Shown one piece after another: positions 19,571 to 28,487 of a stretch of DNA of 43,484 nt. Within the stretch, counting starts at the first letter, position 1. The number at the start of each line of letters is the position of its first letter. Where the stretch lies: contig JALTNO010000283.1 of the NCBI GenBank assembly GCA_027000645.1, positions 1 through 43,484 on the forward strand. Direction: 5' to 3'. Made by a program: the position numbers and the translations under genes. The notes below the pieces were generated by a model. It worked only from the letters and a program-made list of their open reading frames with translations. It was not told where the DNA came from and did not search any database. Origin of the DNA: Paracoccaceae bacterium (GTDB taxonomy: Bacteria; Pseudomonadota; Alphaproteobacteria; Rhodobacterales; Rhodobacteraceae).

Positions 19571-19768
19571 TCAGCGGCCCTTGCCCAGCCCGCGTGCGGC
19601 CTGGGCCGCGGCGCGGATTTCATCGGCGATTTCCTCGGCCTCTTCGGGGTCGAAATCCATCGGGATCTCGATCCCGTCGGCCTCGACGAACAGGCGGACC
19701 ATGCCCTTGTCCGTCGGTCCGATCTGAAGGTTGGCCGCGATGTCGCTTTCGGTATTGATGCCCATCAT
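19571..19768 (-). CDS. DUF6324-like small conserved protein
   Basis: MMGINTESDIAANLQIGPTDKGMVRLFVEADGIEIPMDFDPEEAEEIADEIRAAAQAARG. Confidence 0.75.
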   Translation of the reverse strand: MMGINTESDIAANLQIGPTDKGMVRLFVEADGIEIPMDFDPEEAEEIADEIRAAAQAARGLGKGR

Positions 19769-19889
19769 TGCCTCCGCTGATGCAGGCCCCGTGCTACGCG
19801 CAGAGGGGGCGGGATTCAAGCCGTGTTCGGGGACGCGGCCTGCCCGCGCGGCCTGCCGGCTCACGGGCGCGGGGCACGATTTTATCCGC

Positions 19890-19918
19890 TTGCAATCGGG
19901 CGTGCGGTTGGCTACATC
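19890..19918 (+). promoter_or_regulatory. promoter of tRNA-His: TTGCAA-N17-TACATC
   Basis: hexamers at 17 bp spacing, ending 9 bp before the tRNA. Confidence 0.5.
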
Positions 19919-19927
19919 GCGCGCAGT

Positions 19928-20004
19928 GCCGCCTTAGCTCAGCTGGTCAGAGCGCTGGATTGTGGATCCAGAGGTCCCCCGTTCGAGCCGGGGAGGCGGT
20001 ACCA
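19928..20004 (+). tRNA. tRNA-His (anticodon GTG), CCA encoded
   Basis: cloverleaf: GCCGCCT acceptor, anticodon loop TTGTGGA, T arm CCCCG-TTCGAGC-CGGGG. Confidence 0.95.
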
Positions 20005-20101
20005 TCTCAGGAACGGGATGACGCGGGAGGAACCGGGCCGGGTGCGGCGCCGGGTTGCTTCCCGTTGCGCGGGCGGACGTGCGGGGCGTTGCCGGCGGGA
20101 A

Positions 20102-20153
20102 GGGGCGGGGGCTCTGCCCCCGCACCCCCGGGATATTTGCGGCCAGAAAAAGA
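20102..20153 (+). repeat. dispersed intergenic repeat copy 3 (divergent subtype)
   Basis: GGGGCGGGGGCTCTGCCCCCGCACCCCCGGGATATTTGCGGCCAGAAAAAGAT. Confidence 0.75.
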
Positions 20154-20160
20154 TCCTGTC

Positions 20161-21306
20161 CTACAGGCAGGATTCGAACAGCGCGCGGGTGTTTTCCGGG
20201 GTCATCTCGACCGGGTTGCCGCCGACGCTGGGATCGGCCAGCGCCGCACGCGTGAGCGCGTCGAGGTCAGGATCGGCAACGCCCAGTTCGGTCAGGGTCT
20301 TCGGAATGCCGAGGCTGTCGTTGAGATCCTCGACAAAGGTGCAGAACCCGTCGAAGCCGCCCTCGATCCCGAGATAGGCGGCAGCCTGCGCGATGATGCC
20401 CTCGATGGCCGGGCGGTTGAACCGAAGCACCGCGGGCATGAACATGGCGTTGGTGGTGCCGTGATGGGTGTGATACATGGCCCCGACCGGATGGGACAGC
20501 GCGTGAATGGCGCCCAGCCCCTTCTGGAAGGCGGTGGCCCCCATGGCGGCGGCGGCCATCATCTGGGCGCGGGCCTCGATGTCGCTGCCGTCCTCGAAGG
20601 CGCGGGGGAGGAAGTCCTTGACCAGGCGCATCCCTTCCAGCGCAATCCCCTGGCTCATCGGGTGGTAGTGGGGCGAGCAGAACGCTTCGAGACAGTGGGC
20701 GAAGGCGTCCATGCCGGTGCCGGCGGTGATGTGGCCGGGCATGCCGACGGTCAGCTCCGGGTCGCAGATCACCACAGAGGGCAGCATTTTCGGGTGAAAG
20801 ATGATCTTCTTCTCGTGGGTTTGCGAATTGGTGATGACCCCGGCGCGGCCGACTTCCGATCCGGTACCGGCGGTGGTGGGCACCGCCACGATGGGGGCGA
20901 TGGCATCCGCGTCGGCGCGCGTCCACCAGTCGTCCACATCCTCGAAATCCCAGACCGGGCGGGTCTGACCGGACATGAAGGCCAGAACCTTGCCCAGATC
21001 CAGCCCCGATCCGCCGCCAAAGGCCACCACGCCGTCATAGCCGCCGTCGCGCCACACCTGCAGTGCTTCTTCCAGGTTGCGGTCGTTGGGGTTGGGATCG
21101 ACCTCGGAGAAGATTGCCCGGCCCATTCCGGCCGCATCGAGAAGCGACAGCGTGCGCGTCGTGATTTCCATCTCGGCCAGCCCGCGATCGGTGACCAGAA
21201 GCGGCCTTGAAATGCCCGCTGCACGGCAGGCATCGGCGATTTCCACGATCCGCCCGGCGCCAAAGCGGATCGTCGTGGGGTAGGACCAGTTTCCAACAAG
21301 TTTCAT
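20161..21306 (-). CDS. iron-containing alcohol dehydrogenase
   Basis: VVAFGGGSGLDLGKVLAF, PTTAGTGSEV, GMDAFAHCLEAFCS, GAIHALSHPVGAMYHTHHGTTNA. Confidence 0.95.
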   Translation of the reverse strand: MKLVGNWSYPTTIRFGAGRIVEIADACRAAGISRPLLVTDRGLAEMEITTRTLSLLDAAGMGRAIFSEVDPNPNDRNLEEALQVWRDGGYDGVVAFGGGSGLDLGKVLAFMSGQTRPVWDFEDVDDWWTRADADAIAPIVAVPTTAGTGSEVGRAGVITNSQTHEKKIIFHPKMLPSVVICDPELTVGMPGHITAGTGMDAFAHCLEAFCSPHYHPMSQGIALEGMRLVKDFLPRAFEDGSDIEARAQMMAAAAMGATAFQKGLGAIHALSHPVGAMYHTHHGTTNAMFMPAVLRFNRPAIEGIIAQAAAYLGIEGGFDGFCTFVEDLNDSLGIPKTLTELGVADPDLDALTRAALADPSVGGNPVEMTPENTRALFESCL

Positions 21307-21310
21307 TGGG

Positions 21311-22690
21311 TTATACCATTTTCTTCAGGTGATATGATTTCGGTCGCGTGAGAGCGTGAAAGCCCAAGACGCTCAGCCCGGCACCGCGGCCGGTATCCTT
21401 GCAGCCGGTCCAGCACAGCCCCGGATCGAGGTAGTCGCAGCGATTCATGTAGACGGTGCCGGTCTGCAGCCGGCGCCCGATCTCTTCGGCCTTCGCCGCG
21501 TCCCGGGTCCACAGCGAACAGGTCAGCCCGAAGCGCGAATCGTTCATCAGCCGGATGGCTTCCTCGTCGTCGCGCACGGCCATGATGCCGACCACGGGGC
21601 CGAAGGTTTCCTCGCGCATGACCTCCATCTCGTGGGTCACGTCCACCAGGATCTGCGGGGTCAGATAGACGCCGCCGTCGTCCTCGGGGAAGGGGTCGAT
21701 CAGCGCCTTCGCCCCCTGCGCCACCGCATCCGCGACATGCCGGCGCGCAGTTTCGGCGAAACGGATACTGGCCATCGGCCCGATCGTGGTTTCGGGATCC
21801 AGCGGGTTGCCCAACCGGTAGCCCTTTACCAGCGCCACCGATTTCTCCACGAAGGCGTCAAAGAGGCTTTCCTGCACATAGATCCGCTCGATCCCGCAGC
21901 AGCACTGGCCCGAATTGAACATCGCGCCATCCATCAGTACCTCGACCGCCGCATCGAGATCGGCATCAGCGCGCACATAGCCCGGATCCTTGCCGCCCAG
22001 CTCGGTGCTGACGGGGATGAAGGTGCCGGCGGCGGCGCGCTCCATCGCCTGCCCGCCGGCGACCGAGCCGGTGAAGTTCACGAAATCCACATGCCGCCCC
22101 GCAATCAGCGCTTCGGTGGTGGCATGATCCAGCACCAGGTTCCGGAACACGTCCTCGGGGATGCCGGCGGCATGAAAGGCCTCGGCCAGCCGTTCGCCCA
22201 CCTTCAGCGTCTGCGCCGCGTGTTTCAGCAGCACCGTGTTGCCCGCGATCAGCGCCGGGGCAATGGTGTTGATCGCCGTCATGTAGGGATAGTTCCACGG
22301 CGCCACCACCAGAACCACACCATGCGGTTCGCGCTCGATCTTGCGCAGGAAGGCCGGCGAATCCTCGATCACGATGGGCGTCAGCGCCTCATGCGCAATA
22401 TCGGCCATGTAAAGCGCGCGTTCCTCGAACCCCTTGAATTCGCCGCCATAGCGCACCGGGCGTCCCATCTGCCAGGCCAGTTCCTCGGCCATCCGCCCAG
22501 TATCGCGCCCAACTTCGGCAACGCCCGCGCGCACCAGCGCGATGCGCTCCTCCATGGGGCGCGCCGCCCACTCGGCCTGCGCCGCCCGTGCCCGTGCCGC
22601 CGCCGCCTCGGCCGCGGCCAGCTCCATCACCGGCCGCTCCAGATAGACCGATCCGTCGATCGGCGAGATGCACTTGACCGTTTTCACCAT
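21311..22690 (-). CDS. aldehyde dehydrogenase family protein
   Basis: VAPWNYPY, VNFTGSVAGGQAMERAA, ELGGKDPGYV, FNSGQCCCGIERIYV. Confidence 0.95.
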   Translation of the reverse strand: MVKTVKCISPIDGSVYLERPVMELAAAEAAAARARAAQAEWAARPMEERIALVRAGVAEVGRDTGRMAEELAWQMGRPVRYGGEFKGFEERALYMADIAHEALTPIVIEDSPAFLRKIEREPHGVVLVVAPWNYPYMTAINTIAPALIAGNTVLLKHAAQTLKVGERLAEAFHAAGIPEDVFRNLVLDHATTEALIAGRHVDFVNFTGSVAGGQAMERAAAGTFIPVSTELGGKDPGYVRADADLDAAVEVLMDGAMFNSGQCCCGIERIYVQESLFDAFVEKSVALVKGYRLGNPLDPETTIGPMASIRFAETARRHVADAVAQGAKALIDPFPEDDGGVYLTPQILVDVTHEMEVMREETFGPVVGIMAVRDDEEAIRLMNDSRFGLTCSLWTRDAAKAEEIGRRLQTGTVYMNRCDYLDPGLCWTGCKDTGRGAGLSVLGFHALTRPKSYHLKKMV

Positions 22691-22732
22691 GATGTCCCCA
22701 TCTCCAAAGCCGGGCTGCCGCCCTGCGCGGGC

Positions 22733-22772
22733 CGCCCCCTTCATCTTGCTCCAAATACTCCCGCCGGAGGCA
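22733..22772 (-). repeat. dispersed intergenic repeat copy 4
   Basis: minus strand: CCTCCGGCGGGAGTATTTGGAGCAAGATGAAGGGGGC. Confidence 0.8.
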
Positions 22773-22804
22773 TCCGGGCGCGCAATCGCGCGGCCGGATT
22801 TCCG

Positions 22805-24175
22805 TCAGGCGCGCTCGAACCCGCGGGCGATTTCCCAGTCCGTCACCACGCGGTCGAACTCTTCCTGTTCCCACTCGGCACAGCGCACATAGTGATCGAC
22901 CACCGCATCCCCCATCGCCCTGCGCAGCATGGCCGAGCCCTTCAGAGTCCCGGTCGCCTCCCGCAGCGTGCGGGGGATCTCCTGCGCCGTTTCGTCGGCA
23001 TACACGTCCCCCTCCACCGGCGGGGCCAGTTCCAGCCCCTTCTCGATCCCCTCGATCCCGGCGGCAATCATCGCCGCCAGCGCCAGATAGGGGTTCAGAT
23101 CCGACCCCCCGATCCGGCACTCCATGCGCACCGCTTTCGTGCCCTCGCCGCACAGGCGGAAGCCGGCGGTGCGGTTGTCCACCGACCAGGCGATCCGGGT
23201 GGGCGCGAAGCTGCCCTTCACGAAGCGCTTGTAGCTGTTCACATAGGGCGCAAGGAAAAAAGTGTAGTCGGGCGCGTGCGCGATCAGCCCGGCGCAGAAC
23301 TGCCGCATGGTCGTGGACATTCCGTGTTCGGCGCCGGCATCGAAAAAGGCGGGTTCGTCCCCGCGCCACAGCGACAGGTGCACATGGCTGGCCGAGCCGA
23401 CCCGGTCGTGGTGCCACTTGGGCAGGAAACTGGCCGCGTGCCCCTGCGCCCATGCGATTTCCTTGGTGGCGTGCTTGGCGATGCTGTGATGATCGGCGCA
23501 AAGCAGTGCCTCGGCATAGCGGATGTTGAGTTCCTCCTGGCCGGCCTCGGCCTCGCCCTTGGTGTTTTCCACCGGAATCCCCGCCGCGAACAGATGATTG
23601 CGCAGGGGGCGCATCACGGCTTCCTCCTTGGTGGTCTGGAGGATGTGGTAATCCTCGTTGTAGCCCGAAATCGGCGTCAGGTCGCGATAGCCGCCCTTGC
23701 GGATTTCGTCGAAACTCTTTTCGAACAGGAAGAACTCCAGCTCGGTCGCCGCCATGGCGGCATAGCCCATCTCCTCCAGCCGCGCGATCTGGCGCCTGAG
23801 CACCGCGCGCGGCGAATGCGGGATCGGTTCATGGGTGTGATGATCCAGCACGTCGCACAGCACCATCGCCGTGCCCTCCAGCCAGGGCATGGGGCGGATC
23901 GTGGCGAGGTCCGGCTTCATCACGTAGTCGCCGTAACCCGCGGCCCAGCTGGTCGCCTTGTAGCCGTCGGGGGTGGCCATCTCCAGGTCGGTGGCCAGCA
24001 GGTAGTTGCAGCAATGGGTCTCTTCCCACGCGCCGTCGATGAAATGCTGCGCGTGGAAGCGTTTGCCCATCAGCCGCCCCTGCATGTCCACCAGGCAGGC
24101 CACCACCGTGTCGATGGACCCGTCCTCGACGCGGGTTTTCAGATATTCAAAGCTCCAGGGCGCAGACATCGGCAT
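22805..24175 (-). CDS. glutamine synthetase family protein (candidate gamma-glutamylamide synthetase)
   Basis: ATELEFFLFEKSFD, GEAEAGQEELNIRYAEAL, GSASHVHLSLW, NSYKRFVKGSFAPTRIAWSVDNRTAGFR, ECRIGGSDLNPYLALAAMI. Confidence 0.9.
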   Translation of the reverse strand: MPMSAPWSFEYLKTRVEDGSIDTVVACLVDMQGRLMGKRFHAQHFIDGAWEETHCCNYLLATDLEMATPDGYKATSWAAGYGDYVMKPDLATIRPMPWLEGTAMVLCDVLDHHTHEPIPHSPRAVLRRQIARLEEMGYAAMAATELEFFLFEKSFDEIRKGGYRDLTPISGYNEDYHILQTTKEEAVMRPLRNHLFAAGIPVENTKGEAEAGQEELNIRYAEALLCADHHSIAKHATKEIAWAQGHAASFLPKWHHDRVGSASHVHLSLWRGDEPAFFDAGAEHGMSTTMRQFCAGLIAHAPDYTFFLAPYVNSYKRFVKGSFAPTRIAWSVDNRTAGFRLCGEGTKAVRMECRIGGSDLNPYLALAAMIAAGIEGIEKGLELAPPVEGDVYADETAQEIPRTLREATGTLKGSAMLRRAMGDAVVDHYVRCAEWEQEEFDRVVTDWEIARGFERA

Positions 24176-24226
24176 TCATCCCGTTGTTGGTCACGGAGCG
24201 GCCCCGGCGCAGATCCGGGGCCACTC

Positions 24227-24263
24227 GGGGTTTTCGTGGCAGCCCCGGAGCGCGCGGGCGCGC
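24227..24263 (-). terminator. GC-rich hairpin between the TRAP substrate-binding gene and the GS-like gene
   Basis: CCCCGGAGCGCGCGGGCGCGCCGGGG inverted repeat; no U-tract. Confidence 0.35.
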
Positions 24264-24279
24264 CGGGGCCGGCTGGGCG

Positions 24280-25317
24280 TCAGGTATAGCGATAGGGCCG
24301 CCCGGCCTTCTCCATGATGGCGTTGTACTCCTTGATCTTGGCCACCACCCTGGCCTTGGTTTCGGATTCGGCGGCGATTTCGTCCCAGAACTTCACCGCC
24401 TCGGCCTCGACCTGGGCCCATTCGTCGTCGGGGATCGCGGTCAGCTTCAGCTTGGTGCCGTTGACGCGCAGCGCCGCCTCGCCGCCCCAGTACCACCACT
24501 GCCGGCGGTAGTGGCTGGAATCGGTGCAGACCTGGAACAGGGTCTTGAGATTGTCCGGCAGGTCCGCCCAGCGCTGCATGTTGACGAAGAAGTGGCCGAT
24601 CCACGCCCCCGAGATGTTGTTGGTCAGGAAGTAGTCGGTCACGTCGGCCCAGCCCACCGTGTAGTCCTCGGTGATGCCCGACCAGGCCAGGCCGTCAAGC
24701 TCGCCCGTCTGCAGCGCCACCTCGGCGTCTTCCCACGGAATCGTCACCGGGATCACGCCGAAACGCGACATGAAGCGGCCCGCGGTGGGGAAGGTGAAGA
24801 TCTTGAGCCCCTTGAGATCTTCAAGGCTGTTGATCGGCTTCTTGGTGTTGAAGTGGCACGGATCCCACGACCCGGCCGAGACATGCTGCACGCCGACCTT
24901 GGCGTATTCCTCCTTCCAGATCTCGTCGAGCCCGTACTGGTTGAACAGCACCGGCACGTCGAGGCTGTAGCGCAGCGCGAAGGGGAAGTAGCCGCCGAAC
25001 ACGGTCACCTCGGTGGGCGAGGCCATCGAGTCGTCGTCCGACTGCACCGCGTCGATGGTGCCCTTCTGCATGGCGCGGAACAGCTCGCCCGTGGGCACCA
25101 GCTGGTCGGCGGTATACAGCTCGATCTGCATCTCGTCGCCGGCGATGGCGTTGAACTTGTCGATCATCGGCTTGACCACCTGCTCGGCCAGCGCCGGGCC
25201 GGCATAGGTCTGCAGGCGCCAGCGGATCTTGGCCCCCTGGGCGCGGACGGCCGGAGCGGCCAGCGTTGCGGCGGCGCCGATACCGGCGGTCTTGAGGAAC
25301 TTGCGTCTTGATGTCAT
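24280..25317 (-). CDS. TRAP transporter substrate-binding protein (DctP/TakP-like, Tat signal)
   Basis: MTSRRKFLKTAGIGAAATLAAPAVRAQ; LYTADQLVPTGELFRAMQKGTIDAVQSD. Confidence 0.92.
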   Translation of the reverse strand: MTSRRKFLKTAGIGAAATLAAPAVRAQGAKIRWRLQTYAGPALAEQVVKPMIDKFNAIAGDEMQIELYTADQLVPTGELFRAMQKGTIDAVQSDDDSMASPTEVTVFGGYFPFALRYSLDVPVLFNQYGLDEIWKEEYAKVGVQHVSAGSWDPCHFNTKKPINSLEDLKGLKIFTFPTAGRFMSRFGVIPVTIPWEDAEVALQTGELDGLAWSGITEDYTVGWADVTDYFLTNNISGAWIGHFFVNMQRWADLPDNLKTLFQVCTDSSHYRRQWWYWGGEAALRVNGTKLKLTAIPDDEWAQVEAEAVKFWDEIAAESETKARVVAKIKEYNAIMEKAGRPYRYT

Positions 25318-25400
25318 GGTCTCTCTCCTTGTTGAACAGGGTCTCGTCCGGTCCTTGCTTTGCTCGCTCCTTGCCGGAGTTCTGGTTGTTGTCTTGCTCG

Positions 25401-26903
25401 TCAGTCCCCGTAGATCAGCCCCGGCAGCCACAGGGCGATTTCGGGGAAGATCATGTTCAGCGCCAGCGCCAGCACCATCACCGCGACGAAGGGCACGATC
25501 GAGCCGTAGATGTCGCGCATGGTGATCTCCGGCGGGGCCATGGCCCGCATCAGGAACAGATTATAGCCGAAAGGCGGGGTCATGTATGCGATCTGGGTGG
25601 TGATCGTGTACAGCACCCCGTACCAGATCAGGTCAAAGCCCAGCGCCCCCACCAGCGGGATGTAGAGCGGCGCCACGATCACCAGCATCGCCGTGTCGTC
25701 CAGGAAGGTGCCCATCAGCAGAAAGCTCAGCTGCATCAGGATCAGGATCATCCACGGGCTCAGCCCCAGCTTCTCGGTAAAGAGGCTTTCGATCGCCTTG
25801 ACCGCGCCCAGCCCGTCGAACACCGCGCCAAAGCCCATGGCGGCGACGATGATGAACATGAACATGCAGCTGATGGCCAGGGTCGAGCGCACCGATTTCT
25901 CGAACACCTTCCAGGTCATCCGCCCCTTCAGCACCGCCGCGACGAAGGCGGTCATGGCGCCGATGGCCGAGCTTTCGGTCAGCGAGGTCCAGCCCTTCAC
26001 GAAGGGGAACATCATGGCGAAGAAGATGATCAGCGGCAGGGCGCCGGCGGTGAGCAGGCGGTATTTTTCCTTCAGGTGCAGCTCGCTGACCCAGGGCAGG
26101 CGGGTGCGCAGCGGATACCATATCAACAGCAGGATCAGGATCACCGCCAGCGCCGTGTCACCGGCCATCCAGCCGCCCGCTCCGGCCGCGATCAGCCCGA
26201 TGATGATGCCCGCCAGCGGCAGGTCGATGCGCAGCGGGTGATCCGCGTAGCGGTCGTATTCGGCGCGCTCTTCCGGCGTCAGCACCGGTCCCAGCGACGG
26301 GGTGATGCGGCAGCGGAACCAGATGTAGAGGATGAACAGCCCCGCCATCACCAGCCCCGGAATCACGCCCGCAAGCCACAGCTGCCCCACCGGCTGGCGC
26401 GCGATCATCGCGTAAAGAACCAGAACCACCGAGGGCGGGACCAGGATGCCCAGGCTCGATCCTGCCTGGATCACGCCGGTGATCATCTTCTTGTCATAGC
26501 CGCGCTTCATCAGTTCGGGCAGCGCGATGGTGGCGCCGATGGCCATGCCGGCCACGCTCAGCCCGTTCATGGCCGAGATCAGCACCATCAGCCCGATGGT
26601 CCCGATCGCCAGCCCCCCCGATACCGGCCCCATCCAGACATGGAACATCTTGTAGAGGTCATCGGCGATCTTCGATTCCGACAGCACGTAGCCCATGAAG
26701 ATGAACATCGGCAGCGTCAGCAGCGGATACCATTTCATCAGCTTCATCACTGCCGAGAACGGGATGTCCGACCCGCCCGTCCCCCACAGCCACAGGGCCG
26801 AGATCGAGGCCACGAACCCGATCGCACCGAAGACGCGCTGCCCGGTCAGCAGCATCAGCATCATCGCCGAGAACATGAACAGGGCGATCATCTCCTGCGA
26901 CAT
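25401..26903 (-). CDS. TRAP transporter large permease (DctM)
   Basis: multi-TM; VLSESKIADDLYKMFHVWMGPVSGGLAIGTIGLMVLISAMNGLSVAGMAIGATIALPELMKRGY. Confidence 0.94.
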   Translation of the reverse strand: MSQEMIALFMFSAMMLMLLTGQRVFGAIGFVASISALWLWGTGGSDIPFSAVMKLMKWYPLLTLPMFIFMGYVLSESKIADDLYKMFHVWMGPVSGGLAIGTIGLMVLISAMNGLSVAGMAIGATIALPELMKRGYDKKMITGVIQAGSSLGILVPPSVVLVLYAMIARQPVGQLWLAGVIPGLVMAGLFILYIWFRCRITPSLGPVLTPEERAEYDRYADHPLRIDLPLAGIIIGLIAAGAGGWMAGDTALAVILILLLIWYPLRTRLPWVSELHLKEKYRLLTAGALPLIIFFAMMFPFVKGWTSLTESSAIGAMTAFVAAVLKGRMTWKVFEKSVRSTLAISCMFMFIIVAAMGFGAVFDGLGAVKAIESLFTEKLGLSPWMILILMQLSFLLMGTFLDDTAMLVIVAPLYIPLVGALGFDLIWYGVLYTITTQIAYMTPPFGYNLFLMRAMAPPEITMRDIYGSIVPFVAVMVLALALNMIFPEIALWLPGLIYGD

Positions 26904-27568
26904 CAGGCGGTCTCCTCGTCGTGATCGTCGTAGATGTCTTCCTCGTGATGCCTGTGGGCGGGCGAATCGCGGCGCAGGTCGATGCCGCGCAGCTCGGCCA
27001 GGTCCTTGAAGAACTCGGCAATCGCCTGCAGCAGCATCAGGAAGATGCCGATGGTGGCGATCACCTTGACCGGCCACAGATAGGGCCGCCACGCGGTGGG
27101 CGAGCGTTCGATGAAGCCCAGCTTTTCGCGCGCGGCGTCCACGCCGCCGGTCAGGAAGGCCCCGATCAGTTCACGGAAGAACGCATAGGGCGCATCCCCG
27201 AAATAGCCCAGGCTGTAGGCGGTCGATCCGATGGCGCCGTGGATCATCACCGCGAGGTAGAAGACCAGGAACCAGATGGTGAACACGTCCACCCAGGCCT
27301 TCTGCCGGGCGCTCCAGTTGCCGTAGAACAGGTCCATCCGCACATTCGCGGCCAGCTGGATCGAGTAGGGCCCGCCCATCAGGTAGTAGGCGACCAGCGC
27401 GAACTGCGCCACTTCCAGCGTCCACTTGGACGGGTAGAAGAAGGTCTTGGAGATCGACGACCACATCAGCACGCCGACCATGACGAAGATCCCGTACATG
27501 ATGACGCGCCCGATGCGGTAGTTCACCGCGTCCACCACGCGGACATATCGGACGATCAGGCGGGGCAT
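26903..27568 (-). CDS. TRAP transporter small permease (DctQ)
   Basis: four TM segments, TGATG overlap with dctM. Confidence 0.9.
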   Translation of the reverse strand: MPRLIVRYVRVVDAVNYRIGRVIMYGIFVMVGVLMWSSISKTFFYPSKWTLEVAQFALVAYYLMGGPYSIQLAANVRMDLFYGNWSARQKAWVDVFTIWFLVFYLAVMIHGAIGSTAYSLGYFGDAPYAFFRELIGAFLTGGVDAAREKLGFIERSPTAWRPYLWPVKVIATIGIFLMLLQAIAEFFKDLAELRGIDLRRDSPAHRHHEEDIYDDHDEETA

Positions 27569-27581
27569 GATTGCTCAGGCG

Positions 27582-28391
27582 TCATGCTGATGCCTCTCCC
27601 TTTTTCTCCAGCCGTTGCGTTGCCTCGCGCAACCACCCGGCAAGCATCGCGGCCATCTCGCCGCAGGCGGCGGCCGATCCCAGCAGATCGTTGCGCACCT
27701 CGATCATCACGTTGAGCAGCCCGCGTTCCAGCCCGTGCCGGCGCAGCGTGTAGGTCACGCCGTCCTCGGGCCCGTAGGGGTCGTTGCGGCCCACGCGCAG
27801 CCGGGTGTGACGCGCCGCCCCCGCCAGCATGGCGTCGGCAAGCCGGGAATCGCTGTCGTGCAGGATACCGATCTGCACCTCGCGCCGCCGGCCCAGATAG
27901 ACCGGCGTGAAGCTGTGCACCGTCACCAGCACCGGCGCCGCGGTACCGCGCTCCAGCGTCTGCGACAGCAGCGCCAAGAATGGTTCGAACACCTCGCGCA
28001 CCCGCGCGGCCCGCTCGGCCGGGGTCAGGTCCGCATTGCCCGGCACCGTGAAGCGTTCGCTTCTTGCCGGCATGGCGTCGGGGGCGTCGGGCGGGCGGTT
28101 GCAGTCATAGACCAGCCGACTGATGCGCGAGGCCACCAGCGGCGCGTCCAGTTCCTGCGACAGCGCCCGCGCCAGATCCAGCGCCCCGATATCCCATGCC
28201 GCGTGCGAGGCCCGCGCCTCGGCATCCAGCCCCAGCCCGTTCAGCGCGGCGGGGATGAAGCGGCTGGCATGTTCGCACACCAGGACCACGCCGCCGCCAC
28301 CGTCCGGGTTGAGGACATGTGCGGCCGGCCGTTCGTCCTCGGCCAGAAGCGAAGAAGAAGATGAATCGGCAGCAGGGATCATGTGTAACAT
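27582..28391 (-). CDS. N-formylglutamate amidohydrolase family protein
   Basis: GVVLVCEHASRFIPAALNGLGL...HAAWDIGALDLARAL...VTVHSFTPVYLG. Confidence 0.9.
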   Translation of the reverse strand: MLHMIPAADSSSSSLLAEDERPAAHVLNPDGGGGVVLVCEHASRFIPAALNGLGLDAEARASHAAWDIGALDLARALSQELDAPLVASRISRLVYDCNRPPDAPDAMPARSERFTVPGNADLTPAERAARVREVFEPFLALLSQTLERGTAAPVLVTVHSFTPVYLGRRREVQIGILHDSDSRLADAMLAGAARHTRLRVGRNDPYGPEDGVTYTLRRHGLERGLLNVMIEVRNDLLGSAAACGEMAAMLAGWLREATQRLEKKGEASA

Positions 28392-28399
28392 TGGTTACA
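28384..28399. promoter_or_regulatory. perfect palindrome TGTAAC-ATTG-GTTACA, candidate RpiR-family operator
   Basis: located in the divergent region and overlapping the translation start of the amidohydrolase gene. Confidence 0.6.
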
Positions 28400-28487
28400 G
28401 CTCCGGCCGTCCTGTCAACAAAATTTCTGTAGCCATAGCTTCACGCGGGATATATCCTGTAAAAAATGCTAGATTTCAGGCCGGCCG

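Noticed and set aside
21356-24289. 977-aa plus-strand ORF
   Set aside because: Antisense to well-supported ALDH and GS-like genes; composition is typical of a GC-rich shadow frame.
25308-26924. 538-aa plus-strand ORF
   Set aside because: His/Gln/Arg-rich antisense frame over the TRAP large permease gene.
27582-28391. Histidine-utilisation (hut) operon
   Set aside because: N-formylglutamate amidohydrolase family member is present but no hutH/U/I neighbours; the neighbours suggest amine catabolism.
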